From Elephas maximus indicus (lineage: Eukaryota; Chordata; Mammalia; Proboscidea; Elephantidae), in contig NC_064825.1 in assembly GCF_024166365.1 (NCBI RefSeq), positions 106,592,480-106,656,479 of the forward strand: a stretch of 64,000 bases of DNA. The letters run 5' to 3'. Within the stretch, counting starts at the first letter, position 1. Each line of letters begins with the position of its first letter. A program made the position numbers and the translations under genes. Shown here piece after piece: positions 1 through 12,604 of the stretch. The notes under the pieces are model-generated. The model was not told where the DNA came from, made no database searches, and was given only the letters and a program-made list of their open reading frames with translations.

Positions 1-535
1 AAACCATTTACACCACCTATGTGACCTTCATGCAGCCCCTTCTTAAGGGCTCTTCCAGGAGAGTGATTGGCCTCAAGGTAAAAGTGCACTCATTCTATCT
101 CACCACCCTTTGATCCCACTTACCCACATCTCATTATTTCTAGTCTTGTTTAATCTTTACAAAATAAACTTATTGCTTGAACACTTGAGAACTTTGCAGA
201 CCATATGACAGAGTATTCTCTCTAAGGTAATAGTCCCTTCCTTCTTCCCCCATTCCTTACAATATTTTTCCAAATAAGTCTGTAGTTACAAAATCTTGAT
301 TTGATTTGTTTTATTTGGCACTAGTAAAGTGGATACATCTCAAAAACATAGTTGAGTGAGAGTCATGGTAATCACAATGGCATATATAACAAAATCTACA
401 TGCAAAATAAAACATATGCCGTATTTACTTTACAAGGACGTATGCTTCTTTAAGGACATATATCAACTTTTTTAAAAGACCAAGGTATGTAGGGAAGGGG
501 AATTGAAGTGCATATGGGGCATGTGGACAGGTGAT
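1..535. other. Intergenic DNA, nothing recognised
   Basis: AT-rich sequence with no convincing gene, no long ORF and no repeat family I can name. It ends at the first AfroSINE. Confidence 0.5.
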
Positions 536-705
536 GGAAACCCTGGTGGCATAGTGGTTAAGTGCTACAGCTGCTAACCAAGAAGTCAGCAGTTTGAATC
601 TGCCAGGCTCTCCTTGGAAACTCTATGGTGCAGTTCTACTCTGTCCTATAGGGTCTCCATGAGTCAGAATCAACCCTAGGGCAGTGGGTTTGATTTTTGG
701 TTTGG
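536..705 (+). repeat. AfroSINE (tRNA-derived SINE), full length
   Basis: It has the tRNA-like head (ggaaaccctggtggcatagt), a B-box-like segment, and the Bov-B-like tail ending in a T/G-rich stretch. A perfect 9-bp target-site duplication, aggtgatgg, is seen at 529-537 and 708-716, so this is a clean retrotransposition event. The head is on the + strand. Confidence 0.9.
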
Positions 706-789
706 ATAGGTGATGGTAATGGGGACATACTATTAGAGTGGGATGATCTCAATTTAGTCCCTGAGATTAAAAAATATATATAAACAAAA

Positions 790-1350
790 ATGAGTTACGT
801 ACATATTCGTAGTTTGTATTCCCTCTGCACCTTTAACAAAAAAACTCTGTAGAACGTGTTTGAAGAATTCTGCCCTCGTCATCAGATATAAAACTTGGTG
901 AAGCTACTGTGGAAGATTCTGAATATTAATTTAGGGAAAACTGAACTATGTTTTCAAAAAACAGTATACCCAAATCCAAGCCTTTATGTGGTGGCAGTTA
1001 CAAAAAAAAAAATTACAAGGAAAGGAGGAGGATTGCATATTAAAGAATGTTCCCTCAATAGGGAAATCAAAGGTATCATGGATGATTAACAAAGACCCAA
1101 TGGCATTGCTTCCTGTTCTCAAACACTTTGGTATTAATGAGGAATTGTGTGTTCAAATTCCCAGGGGAGTATCGGAAAGGGGCCAGACACTCATAAATTC
1201 TTCTTCTGATTGCAGTCAGATTAGAAATCACATGGGGGAACAAGAACTTATTAGTCACCTTAGGTGAGTAAATGGCACTGATCTTCATAATTATCAATGA
1301 ACTCCAGTGACTAATCTTGACCTCTGGCTTCAATCTACATTATAGTTATG
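790..1350 (+). repeat. Duplicated promoter block, copy 1 (paralogue at about 47530-48060)
   Basis: Similarity to 47530-48060 begins sharply at the shared string gagttacgtacatattcgta and runs past the splice donor at 1264. The block carries the presumed OR1 promoter. The 1350-2080 stretch beyond it holds no gene or repeat that I recognise. Confidence 0.75.
1130..1265 (+). promoter_or_regulatory. Presumed OR1 promoter and first-exon donor (P1)
   Basis: In order: homeodomain core TAATGA at 1135-1140; 18-nt gap; perfect Olf/EBF palindrome TCCCAGGGGA at 1159-1168; 23-nt gap; TATA-like CATAAATT at 1192-1199; splice donor CTTAG|GTGAGTA with GT at 1264-1265. LHX2-type homeodomain sites next to O/E (EBF) sites are the known hallmark of OR promoters. 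If transcription starts about 30 nt after CATAAATT, exon 1 would be about 40 nt and non-coding. Splicing to the acceptor at 12591-12592 gives an intron of about 11.3 kb. The same order and spacing recur in four other blocks. No expression evidence is available here. Confidence 0.65.
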
Positions 1351-3851
1351 AGTATACTCACCAAAGCAAGACTCAAGACACTACATCATGCATTTTAATA
1401 ATCTCTTTATTTAACTAGGTTTTCTGGAGTAATCATGTATTTTTATCATCATTATTATACTCTTTAAGGACAGTAAGAAACTTCACTTTTATTTGATATG
1501 ATTTTGATATTGATTCTGGGATTCTAAATAATAAATATGCTAAAGAGAAGTGAGCATTATTTGAAAGCTTTGCCTAGAATGTTGTCTAAACCAAGATACT
1601 GATGATCAGGCAAGAGCTAATGATGCTAAGTGAGTGTTTATGTCCCAAATACTAATAGTTGTCTGATATGACTTCCTGTTATTCAGTAATGTGATAATAT
1701 CATCACATCCTATTTTCATTCATTTATAGAATTTTATTTGTTCCCGGGGTATTTTATTTGTGATTCCATGCAAAAATTTCATACAAGCAACTGGGATTTC
1801 AGAGTTTAAAGTCCCCCATGAGCAGAACCTGGGTCAAAGACTTGGCTATTTATTTGGTAGTTGATTCCCATAAGCATAAATAAGAAAATGGGGAAACTCT
1901 AATGGTGTAAAGAGCAGGTTACTGTTGTAAGCAACTGTGGCTGAATTACTTGAGATGTTTTGAGGGATCCTGCAAAACTCTTTTTGGAATTGTCCTAAGA
2001 AAGGATATCCAGGGACCTGAGGTATTTATTCACTGATTCTGGTCACTCATTGGTTAAGAATCACTCATTGACATAATAAATGCTTAGAACTTCGAAACAA
2101 CCTTGCGTATACGATTTGAGCAACTCTTAAGGAACTGGCAAAAGCCCTTCAAGCAAAGAAGTAAAAACACTTGGGATGGTCCCAGCCAGCATGCCAGAAA
2201 AAGTCTACCAGGTCTACAATCAGAGGTAGTCCAAGAAGATTGCAGGTGGGCAAACATGTTTTCTTTGTAGTGACATTTGCAGTACAAAGTGGATGACAAA
2301 GATAAAATAAAATATTAGGCATCTTGATTTAAGATAATATACTCATCTAACTGCAAGAATAGCTTGCTTGGCCCCTACTATCTTTTTATTACATTTCCAG
2401 GAGTTTCCATAGGGCAGTGAGCCTCAATGCTTAGAAGCATCTCCAAATATATTTTTAATGAAGGCAAGACTGAGTTTTAAATCAGCACAATTAAAAGTTC
2501 AGGGATTGTCAACCGTCAGAAGAACTATAAATCAAGTATATGCATTCCACTTTCAGCATTGCTGAACTTCCAACACCCCATAGCTCCAGACTTGGGTATT
2601 TCTTTTCTCCTTTCATTCACTGATGAAGTTTTCACCCTAGTCTATTCTCCATGTCATAAATTTCTCATATCAAAGGTGAATTAGGAAAATGATTTTGAAG
2701 GATGGGAACAGGGAGTAAGAGACCTTCTCATACCTCCCATAAGTGCCAGTTATAATGGCCCAGGTATAATGCAAAGCATGAATCTCCTCAGTCCATAATT
2801 TTTTTTTTTTCCAAGTATTTGAGTCTCTAACACAATGGGATATAATTATAATCAAGAAGCTCGGTTAAAAAAAAAAAATCTTCAAGGATCATAACAAGCC
2901 ACATGATAGAGGTTTGAGGATGGGCAATGAATACCAAAGCTGGTGAGTATAATACCACTATCTTTTCTTAAATAAAAAAAAAAAAAAAATTAAGTTACCA
3001 AAAATTGGTATTTGCTGAGTAGGATTCATCAAGGGCTCATTTTGTCCAATTTCAAGTTGTAACGGGAAAAAGTGTATGTTGATTTTATGTCATTCACTGA
3101 TTACCCTGTATCGTGGAGTTAGTATTTCTCTTTTGAGTTGGTGCATTATGTTTTACGCAGTAAAGTGTGGAAACGTAAATAAAGGTTCATGTCTCTGTTC
3201 ACTGTGTTGGATGAGAGGAATATGAGTATTTGTCTCTTTTGCTTTATTGCTTGGATGGGAGCATAATAATCTCAATTTCACAGACACATTTACCTTAGTT
3301 GAGACTATTTCCTACATTTTATAGAAAACTTAGTTGAAATTGGAGGTTCCATTTGCTTAAAATGATGTCCTTGGGCTTCAGGTCCATTCCCCAATTCCCA
3401 GTACTGCCCTGGAATTTTTGCTGCCATGAAATCAGGGTCAGGCTGGCTGCTCGGTTTCTCCATTTCTTCCAATCATAACCAAGGAGGAAAGATAAGGCCA
3501 TCAACTCAGAAAGACATCCATGGACCTGTGTGTATGACAGAGCTCCATGTTACAACAGGACAGTGAAGGGAGCTGAAATTATGGTTATCCCTATAAAAGA
3601 GGGTGAAAAGCGATAGTTAATTCATACCATATAAAACTAACCCTAGATAGTTTCTTTTACCACATGGAAGGTTTCAGAACTCCAGAAACTTGTAAAACTT
3701 CAATAGAATGAATCTTGAGGTAAAGAGGCTTGCCTAACTGTACAAATTTTGGGGATTATTTCTAGTTTTAGGTATAACTTTTTGTAGCTTAAAGCATTAG
3801 GCTTTGCCATTTTCCTTGCTGGGTTGCTGCTAGGTAAATGTTTCTTTTTAC

Positions 3852-4078
3852 TTTTTTGGGTATTTTTCAAAATCATTCTACCAAGTTGTGGAATTTTCTT
3901 TCTATTCCAAATTTGTGAAGTTTTTGTCCATTCCAAATGAGTGCTGGTTATTATCCAGTGTTATTTCTTTCTCTATTCAAATGTTCATAATATTGTGTTT
4001 TTATTTTAATTTGTTAATATGGTTAATTACATTTATGAATTTTCCAGAATTAAACCATCCAGATCAACCTGGGATCAT
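3852..4078 (-). mobile_element. Old L1 fragment (ORF2-region), internally deleted
   Basis: Reads as ancient L1 ORF2-type sequence on the minus strand, for example the attctaccaagttgtggaat region. The corresponding copy-2 locus (22080-23340) keeps about 1.07 kb more of the same L1, so this copy is a deletion remnant. Confidence 0.6.
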
Positions 4079-4093
4079 TCAGTTTGATCATAA

Positions 4094-4300
4094 GCCAAAA
4101 CCCAAACTCTTTGCCATTGAGTCAATTCCAACTCATAGTGACCCTATAGGACAGAGTCAAACTGCTCCATAGGGTTTCCCAGGCTGTAAATCTATGCGGA
4201 AGCAGACTGCCATGTCCTTCTCACACAGGGCAGCTGGTGAGTTCCAACAATCTTTCCATTAGTGTTCAAGCCCTTTAACCATTGTACCACCAGGGCTCTT
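4094..4300 (-). repeat. AfroSINE, minus strand
   Basis: The tail-first string ttgccattgagtcaattcca leads to a head ending accattgtaccaccagggct. Imperfect 11-bp flanking repeats (cagtttgatca at 4080-4090, caatttggtca at 4301-4311) look like an aged target-site duplication. A paralogue at 23365-23541 shows insertion before the segmental duplication. Confidence 0.85.
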
Positions 4301-5335
4301 CAATTTGGTCAGAGGGAGTTACATTCGTCTACATTGTAAGATATATAATATCATTTAAGATTTTTGCATCTACATAAGTGAAATTGTGGGTCTTTAAATA
4401 TTTTTTAATTATACATTTAATTTTATTCAGTGTTATAATGACCTTCTAAGTTGAGTTTCAGGGTAGTATTCATTTTTTGTAATCTGTAAGAGTTTGTACC
4501 AAATTTGGATGTATCTCTTCCTTAAAAGTGTGGAAGCACCAACCTTTAAGACAATCTGGAACAGAGAGAAGTTGGGTAAAATAAAGGTAGAGAAAACACA
4601 ATCCTCAAACTAACATTTATTAATTCAAAATATTTGATGTATGCTTCATAGAAGAGGACATAAAGATATAAAAACACTATCCAAAATTAAACTATAGCAA
4701 ACTACTCCACTCCTTTCAGTGTTGTCTGGTAAAAATAAATGATTCATCTGGCCCATGTACATTTAAATAAATAAACTTTGGGTATTTTAGATGAGGAATG
4801 TAATACTCAGCTCCCCTGCTTCCTTGTTGCTTTCTTTACTTCATTCCAGTATACTTAGTACAATACTTTGTCCCAATCCCTGAAGCATTTCAGATAACAT
4901 TGCCAGCTTTAGAATCTGGTTTTCACTTTGTGGTATATTTATAGCAGTTTAGTATATAATTTTAGGCGTTTCATTAACAAATACATTTTATAATGTTGTA
5001 TTTGTGTTAGAAAATTCTAACTAGAACATTAAACTCATCATTTCAGAGATGCTAATATTTAGATCAAAGCAAATGTGAGAATGTCCTTTAATCTTTCTTT
5101 TTCAGACTGAATATATTACTCACGCAGCGCTGCCTTGATATTCAACATAGCAAAAAGCAGACAGTTTGCACTCATGTGCAGATGTGTCAGACACACTGCT
5201 CTAGAGGAAACCGAAAAAGTAGTTTAAGTGCATTAGAGTAGGGATGCTGGAGGCTCCTGCAAGGTAGCAATGTTCTTATCTATCATTACAGAAAAAATTA
5301 AAAAATGTTTAAAATGTATAGAAGCATAGAGGAGT
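4301..5335. other. Duplicated non-coding flank
   Basis: AT-rich, shared with about 23540-24560 in the second copy. No gene or named repeat recognised. Confidence 0.5.
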
Positions 5336-5343
5336 AAGAATAT

Positions 5344-5464
5344 ACTTCTTTTCTTCTCTGTCTTCCTTCCTTCCTTCTTTCCTTCCTCCCTTCCTTCTTT
5401 CCTTCCTCCCTTCCTCCCTTCCTCCCTCCTTCCTCCTTCCTTCCTCCTTCCTCCCTCCCTCCCT
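5344..5464. repeat. (TTCC)n pyrimidine microsatellite
   Basis: About 120 bp of TTCC/TCCC units at the 3' end of the minus-strand L1. It probably grew from the L1 poly(A) tail, because copy 2 has only a short T-rich tail (24566-24585) at the same place. Confidence 0.9.
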
Positions 5465-8400
5465 AGCTTCTCACTAAAGGATTAGTACACATATGCCTTT
5501 GTGACATTGGTTACCTACCCCACCGCGTGTCAACACTCTCCCTTCTCAGCCTTGGGTTCTCTATTACCAGCTATCCTGTCCTCTCCTGCCTTCTAGTCCT
5601 TGCCCCTGGGCTGGCGTGGGACCCTTTAGTCTCATTTTGCTTCATGGGCCTGTCTAATCTTTGCCTGAAGGGTGAACCTCAGGAGTGACTTCATTATTGA
5701 GTTAAAAGGGTGTCTGGGGTCCATATTCTCAGAGTTTCTTTCTCCAGTCTTTGCCAGGATGGGAAGTCTAGTCTTTTTTTGTGAGTTAGAATTTTGTTCT
5801 ACATTTTTCTCCAGCTCTGTCCCAGACCCTCTATTGTTATCCCTGTCAGAGCAGTCAGTGGTAGTAGTCAGGCACCATCTAGTTGTACTGGTTTCAGTCT
5901 AGTGGAGGCCGTGGTAGATGTTGTCCATTAGTCCTTTGAACTAATCTTTCCTTTGTGTCTTTAGTTTTCTTCATTCTCTCTTGCTCCCGAAGGGGAAGAC
6001 CAGTGCAGTACCTTAGATGGCAGCTTACAAGCTTTTAAGATTCCCAGATGCTACTCACCAAAGTAGAATGTAGAACATTCTCTTTATAAACTATGTTATG
6101 ACAACTGAGCTAGATGTTCCCCGAGACCATGGTCCCCACATCCCTCAGCCCAGTAATTCGGTCCCTCAGGGAGTTTGGATGTGCCTGTGGAACTTTCATG
6201 ACCTTGCCTTGTATAAGTTTTGCTAGTTTCCTCAGTATTGTGTACTGTCTGTCTTACCCTTCACCAAAGTTACCACTTATTTATTTTCTATTTAGTGTTT
6301 TTCCATCCTCACAACTCGTAACCACCAAGGATTGTTTCTTTTTGTGTGTAAACCTTTTCATGAGTTTTTTTTTTTTTTTATAGTAGTGGCCTCATACAAT
6401 ATTTGTCCTTCTGTAGTTGACTTATTTCACTCAGCATAAAGTCCTCCAAATTCATGCATACTGTGAGATGCTTCACAGATTCATCGTTGTTCCTTATCAT
6501 TGCATAATACTCCACTGTGTGCACTATAGTTTATTTATCCATTCCTCTGTTGATGAGCATCTAAGTTGTTTCCATCTTTTTGCTATTGTGAACAATGCTG
6601 CAATGAACTTGGGTGTTCATGTGTCTATTCTTACGGCTGCTCTTATTTCTCTAGGATATATTCCTAGGAGTGTGAATGCTGGATTATACGGTATTTCTAT
6701 TTCTGGCTTTGGAAGAAAGCATCATATCATTTTCCAAAATGGTTGTACCCAGCCGTGCATAAGAGTTCCAATCTCTCCACAGCTTCCCCAACACTTATTG
6801 TTTTCTGTTTTTTTTTTTAAATTTTATTCCTGCTAGTAATGCCAGGGCAAGATGGTATTTCATTCTGGTATTGATTTGCATTTCACTAATGTCTAGTGAC
6901 CACGAGCATTTCCTCATGTGTCTGTTAGCCGCTTGAATGTCTTCTTGGGTGATGTGTCTGTTCATTTCCTTTGCCCATTTTTTAATTAGATTATTTGTCT
7001 TTTTCTTGTAGAGGTATTGGATTTTCCTGTAGATTTTAGAGATTAGAACTTTGTCAGGTTTGTAATAGCCCAAAATATTTTTCCAGTCTGAGGGTTCTGT
7101 TTTTACACTTTTGGTAAAGTGTTTTGAAGAGCATAAGTGTTTAATTTTTAGAAGATCTTAGTTATGTAGCTTATTTTCTGGAGTTTGTGTATTGTTAGTC
7201 ATGGTTTGTATCCTGTTAATGCTGGGTATTAGGGCCTCTAGCACTGATACTATTTTTTTCTATGATCTTGATTTTATATTTATTTACTTCTTAGAATTAA
7301 CTTTTGTGTATGGTGGGAGATATGTGTCCTGTTTTATTTTTCTGATGATGGACATCTAGTTTTGCTAGCACCATTTGTCAAAAAGACTGACTTTTCCACA
7401 TTTGTTGGACTTGGGACCCTTGTCAAAGATCAGGTGACCATACCCAGAAACCCACAGGTGGATGGATTTACATCTGGTTCTCAATTCTGTTCCACTGGTC
7501 AACGAAACTGTTGTTGTGCCAGTACCGAGTGTTCTGACTACCAGACCCCTCCTACTTTATTTCCTTTTTCAATAGTGTTTTACATATCCAGGTCCTCTTT
7601 CCTTTCCACATAAATTTAATAATTAGTTTTTCCATTTCTTTAAAGTATGTTGTTGGTGTTTGGATCCAGATTGCATTGTGTTTGTAAACTGCTCTGGGTA
7701 GAATTGTCATTTTCACAATGTTGAGTCTACCCGTCTATGAGCATGGAATGTTTTCGCATTTATATACATCTCTTTAGGTTTGTCGCAGTAGTGTTTTGAG
7801 CTTTCTTTGTATATATCTTTTATATCCCTGGTTAAATTTGTTCCTAAGTTATTTATTTTTTTAGGAGTTATTATAAATTGGGAAACCCTGGTGGTGTAGT
7901 GGTTAAGTGCTACAGCTGCTAACCAAAGGGTCGGCAGTTCAAATCTGCCAGGCGCTCCTTGAAAACCCTGTGGGGCAGTTCTACCCTGTCCCATAGGTTC
8001 GCTATGAGTCTGAATCGACTCGATGGCACTGGGTTTGGTTTTTGGTGTTTTGTTATAAATCGTATTTTTTTCTGATTTCTTTTTCATCATTCTCTTTATT
8101 GGTGTATAGGAATTCAACTGATTTTTGTATATCACATATCCTGCTACTCTATTGAATCTACTAGTTCCAGTATTTTTCTAGTGGAGTCTTTTGGGTTTTC
8201 TTTGTATAGTATTATATCATCCGCAAATAGAGACACTTTTACTTCTTCATTACTAGTTTGAATGCCCTTTATTTCCTTTTCTTGCCTTACTGCTCTTGCT
8301 AGAACTTCCAGCTGAATTTTAAACAGGAGTGGTGGTAAAAGCCATCCTTGTCTTGTTCCTGTTTTCAGCCCCTTCCCCTTAAGAATGATGTTGGCTGATG

Positions 8401-11400
8401 GTTTTGTATAGATGCCCTTTATTATGTTGAAGAATTTCCCTTCTATACCCATTTTACTGAGAGTTTTTATCAGCAATAGTTGTTGCACTTTGTTGAATGT
8501 CTTTCTGCATCGACTGAGATGATCGTGTGATTCTTTTATATTATTTAAGCAGTGAATTATGTTGATGGATCTTCTAATGTTGAATCATTCTTGCATAACT
8601 GGTATGAATGCCAATTGGTCATTTTCTTTTCTTTTTTTTTTTTTTTAATATATGATGCTGAATTCTATTGGCTGGAATTTTGTTGAGAGTTTTTGCATTT
8701 ATGTTTATGTGAGATATTGGTTTGTTATTTTCTTTTTTTGTGGTGTCTCACTTGGTTTTGGTATCAGGGTTGTCCTGGATTCATAGAATGAATTTGGAAG
8801 TATCCCTTCCTTTTCTATGCTCTGAAATAGTAGTACTGGTGGAAGCTCATCTCTGAATGGTAGAATTCTCCAGTAAAGCCATTTGGGCCACGACTTTTTT
8901 TGTTGTTGGGATTTTTTTTTTCTTTTTACTTTTTCAATCTCTTCTCTTGTTATGGGTCTGTTCAGATTTTCCACATCATTTTCTGTTAGTTTGTGTAGGT
9001 AGTGTGTTTCTAGAAATTTGTCCATTTCCTCTAGGTTTTCATGTTTGTTGGAGTATAGTTTTTCTTAATATTCTTTTATGATCTTTTATATTTCATTTAG
9101 GTCTGTTCTAATGGCCCCCATTTCATTTATTTTGGTTATTTGGGTCCTCTCCTGGTTTTCTTTTGTCAATTTGGCCAGTGGTTTGTCGATTTCGATGACC
9201 CTTTAAAAAAACTAACTTTTGGTTTTGTTGATTCTATTGTTTTTCTATTCTCTATTTCATTTCATTCTGCTCTGATCTTTATTTCCTTTCTTCTGGTGAC
9301 TGTGGGCTCCTTTTGCTGTTCTCTTTCTATTTGTTTCAGTTGTGAAGGTAATATTTTATTTTTATCCCTTTCTTCTTTGTTGATGTTTGCATCTGTTGTA
9401 TAAATTGACCTCTGAGCACTGCCTTTGCAGTATCCCAAAGGCTTTGGTATGATGTGTTTTCAGTCTCATTTGATTCTAGGAATTTTTGATTCCATCTTTG
9501 ATTTCTTCTATTACCCAGTGGTTTTTAAGCAGGATGTTATTTAGTTTCCGTGTAATGGATTTTTTTTTCCTCCCTCTTCCTGTTGTTAATTTGTATTTTG
9601 ATGGCATTTTAATCAGAGAAGATACTTTGTATTATCTCAATTTTGGGGATTTTGTTGAGTGTTACTTTGTGGTATAAGAAGTCTTCTATTCTGGAGAACG
9701 TTCCATGTGCTTTGGAAAAGAATATGTACTTTATAGCTGTTGTTTGGAGTGTTCTATATATGCCTCAGAGGTCAAGTTGGCTGATTTTGTCCTTTCGATC
9801 CTCTGTATCTTTGCTGAATTTCTTTCTAGATGTTCTGTCCTTTACTGAGAGTGGTGTGTTAAAGTCTCCTACTATTATTATAGAACTGTTGATTTCTCTT
9901 TTCAGTGCTGTTAGAGTTTGTTTTATGTATTTTGGAGCCCTGTCATTGGGTGCATAGATATTTATTATGGGTATGTATGTCTTCATGATGGATTGTCCCT
10001 TTAATCATATAATGCCATTCTTTGTCTTTTAATGTAGATTTTGTTTTAAAGTCTATTTTATCTGAGATTAGTATTGCCACTTCTGCTTTTTTTGTGTGTG
10101 GGGGGGGGTATTTGCTTAATATATATATATTTTTTTCCATTCTTTGATTTTTAATAAATTTATTTCTCTCTATTTTGTTGAATAGGATTGTCAGCTTTCT
10201 TTATTGTTACCTTGAAATTTATACTTATTTTCCTAAGTTTAAACCAGTCTTTTTTTACTTGGCATTTTCTTGCTTTCTTCTGCATTAGAAAGTTCTATAC
10301 CTAAACCTTTTACTCCCTGTTTCATCGTTCTGAAGTTGTTGTCATTTACAAATTAACCTCTCTTTTCCCTGTTGTAAATCTTTTAGGTTTGATTAATCCT
10401 CAAGTGTTCATTTCCTAGGTTGGTATCTGGCTGGTGTGGCCTTGAGTCCTAGATTCATTCTGTCTTCTGAGGTTGTTGGGTCTCAAAACAAAGGACTCCC
10501 TTTAATAATTCCTGTAATTTGGTTTGGTTTTTACATATTCCATTAATTTCTGTTTGTCTGGAAATGTCCTGATTTCACCATCATATCTGAATGAGACTTT
10601 CACAGAACATATTATTCTTGGTTGGCCTTTTTTTTTTTTCTCTCACGGTTTTATGTGTACCATCCAATTGCCTTCTTGCCTGCTTAGTCTTATTATTTCC
10701 ATTCTGTGTGTGACTTTTGGGTTTCCTTGAGGTGCTCTCAGGATTCTTTCTTTGTCTTTGGTTTTAGCAAGTGTAATTATGATATACCTTGGTGATTTTC
10801 TTTCTGGGACTATCATATATGGGGTTTGTTGAGCTTCTTGAGTGGTCAACTGTTTAGCTTTCATGATATTAGGGAAGTTTCTGTCAATAATTATTCAATG
10901 GTCTTCTCTGTGTTTTCCGTTTTCTCCCCCTGTTCTGGAATCCCGATCACTTGCAAATTTAGGCTTTTGATTGTATCCCACATCATTTTCAGGGTTTCTT
11001 CATTTTTTTTTTTTTTTTCTGATTTTTCATCAAACATGGTGGTATCCAAGTATTTGCCTTCAGTTTTGCTGATTATATCTTCAATTGTTTCAAACCTGCT
11101 CCTCAGACTCTGTATGACACTGTCCATTTCTGAAATATTGTTGTTTATCTTTTGGATTGCTGATGGTTATTTTTGTATGATTTCCAGTTGGGAATCTATT
11201 TTGACATTTTGTTTCTGTATTATTTTTCTGACTTCTTCCATTGTTTTGTCTGTTTTTTCCATGATTTTGTGTATTTTTTCCTCAATTTTCCCTGCTTTTC
11301 CCTTCAACTCTTGAATAGTCCTGAATATTAGAGATTTGAATTCCCTATCAGGTAGTTACAGTGCCTTTTCTTCTGCTGGAAGGTCATCTGGTGTATTATT

Positions 11401-11973
11401 TTGGACATCAACTGGAACCATTCTGTCTTATTTTTTTATATGTTTGGCAGTATCTGCTGTCTTTGGGACTCTCAGTAGTTACTTTCTTTCTTTACTGATT
11501 GTAGATCTGTTTGTTTCATCCTGCTTTTTGTTTTATTTGGTTAAGTCTGAGCAGGCTGGATGTCATTGTGTGTTGTTTGTTAGTCTGTGGGCACAATACT
11601 TCTCACCACCTTGTCCAATGGACAGGGCCAGTCACTCTTCTATGGTGCAGCAGAGCAATTCCAGCGGGTTCCCTGTCTCTTGCTGGGAGTTCTGTGAGCT
11701 GCTTTCCTGTACTCCCTGTCTGCCATTCTCAAACCAGTGTCCAAGTTGGTGAATCTGTGCTGCATTAGCTGATATGGGTCCTCCACTCCATATCTTTCCT
11801 TGCTCTCCTTTCTCTTATTCCATCTGGTGCTTTGTTGAGTTCTTTGTCTCTTCATTTAAAGTTTAGGGTTCCAGGATTGATGTTTGCCTCTGTTTTTACT
11901 TAGTTTTTTGGGTTGTTACTGTTGAGGGATGGTATGGTGCTTCTGTCTATATCATCATGTTGGCTCTGCCTCC
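5348..11973 (-). mobile_element. Near full-length L1 LINE, minus strand, decayed
   Basis: It spans about 6.6 kb including one nested SINE. The 5' end is at 11973, reading ggaggcagagccaacatgat on the minus strand. Target-site duplication: aagaatacactt at 11974-11985 and aagaatatactt at 5336-5347 (11 of 12 match). On the minus strand, ORF1-like coiled-coil sequence lies near 10890-11130. ORF2 endonuclease follows near 9765-9986 (NIYAPN..., GDFN). Reverse transcriptase follows near 8144-8490 (FADDIILY motif) and 8705-9025. Many frameshifts and stops make it non-coding today. It sits between P1 and OR1, so it would lie inside the OR1 intron. The same insertion is in copy 2 (24566-29340), so it predates the duplication. 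Confidence 0.9.
7880..8045 (+). repeat. AfroSINE nested in the L1
   Basis: Complete head and tail, inserted antisense to the L1. The flanking repeat ttataaat at 7871-7878 and 8053-8060 fits a target-site duplication. The corresponding part of the copy-2 L1 is deleted, so relative age cannot be read there. Confidence 0.88.
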
Positions 11974-11985
11974 AAGAATACACTT

Positions 11986-12590
11986 TTTAAAAATCAAATG
12001 TTTACTGGATAAGAATATCATTTAGAAATACTGTTGATCACAAGAAAAGAAAACCAAAGTGTGTTAAATGAGTTAATAATGGTTTTCTCTGTATATTGGG
12101 GCTGACGATGCAGGAACAAGGAACAGAGGCTTATACCTTTTTATTATAATTTCTCCTAAATGTTGATGTTTTTACTAATTATACGTATTTTAAAATAAAA
12201 AAAAAAATAGCATGTTTGATTTTCCCATCTCGTTCAAACATATTTTATGTTCTATTGCTGAAAGAATTGTATACCTTGCAATGATAACCGGTACAAAACA
12301 CAAAAATAAAATTATTGTAATACGTCAGCCACTCCTTGCAAACCCTATGGGATAGTTCTACTCTATCTGGTGGGGTCACTATGATTTGGAATCGACTTGA
12401 CAGCAACAGTTTTCTTTATGTTATAATGGTTTCTAAATTTGGTTCTAGGTTCAGTGACAAAGATGGGTTTTGTTTGAATTACTTCATCTGAAAAAAATCA
12501 ATTTAACTCACACATAATGGCTTTGTATACTAAAGTTTTACCTGGTGATAACTTCTGAAACTTGATAACTATTCTGATGGTTCTTCCCAC
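11986..12590. other. OR1 5' flank with a SINE 3' fragment
   Basis: Sequence shared with 29345-29998. A 5'-truncated AfroSINE tail occupies about 12326-12415 (tggaatcgacttgacagcaa). The last 20 nt form a pyrimidine-rich splice acceptor (tgatggttcttcccacag) ending at 12592. No other gene is seen. Confidence 0.7.
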
Positions 12591-12604
12591 AGTACGTTTC
12601 CTTA

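Noticed and set aside
2084-2299. Minus-strand ORF shared loosely with 20286-20480
   Set aside because: The reading frame is not conserved between the two duplicate copies, so the similarity comes from duplicated non-coding DNA.
5344-5464. Regular spacing suggestive of a repeat array of biological function
   Set aside because: Simple TTCC microsatellite at an L1 tail; no direct repeats with unique spacers, so not CRISPR-like.
6417-6836. 139-codon plus-strand ORF
   Set aside because: Antisense of the L1 ORF2 3' end (gtttccatctttttgctatt). The same text recurs at 25.6 and 45.6 kb.
10826-11314. 162-codon plus-strand ORF with hydrophobic runs
   Set aside because: It is the antisense of the L1 ORF1 region. 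T-rich antisense L1 reads as a false membrane protein.
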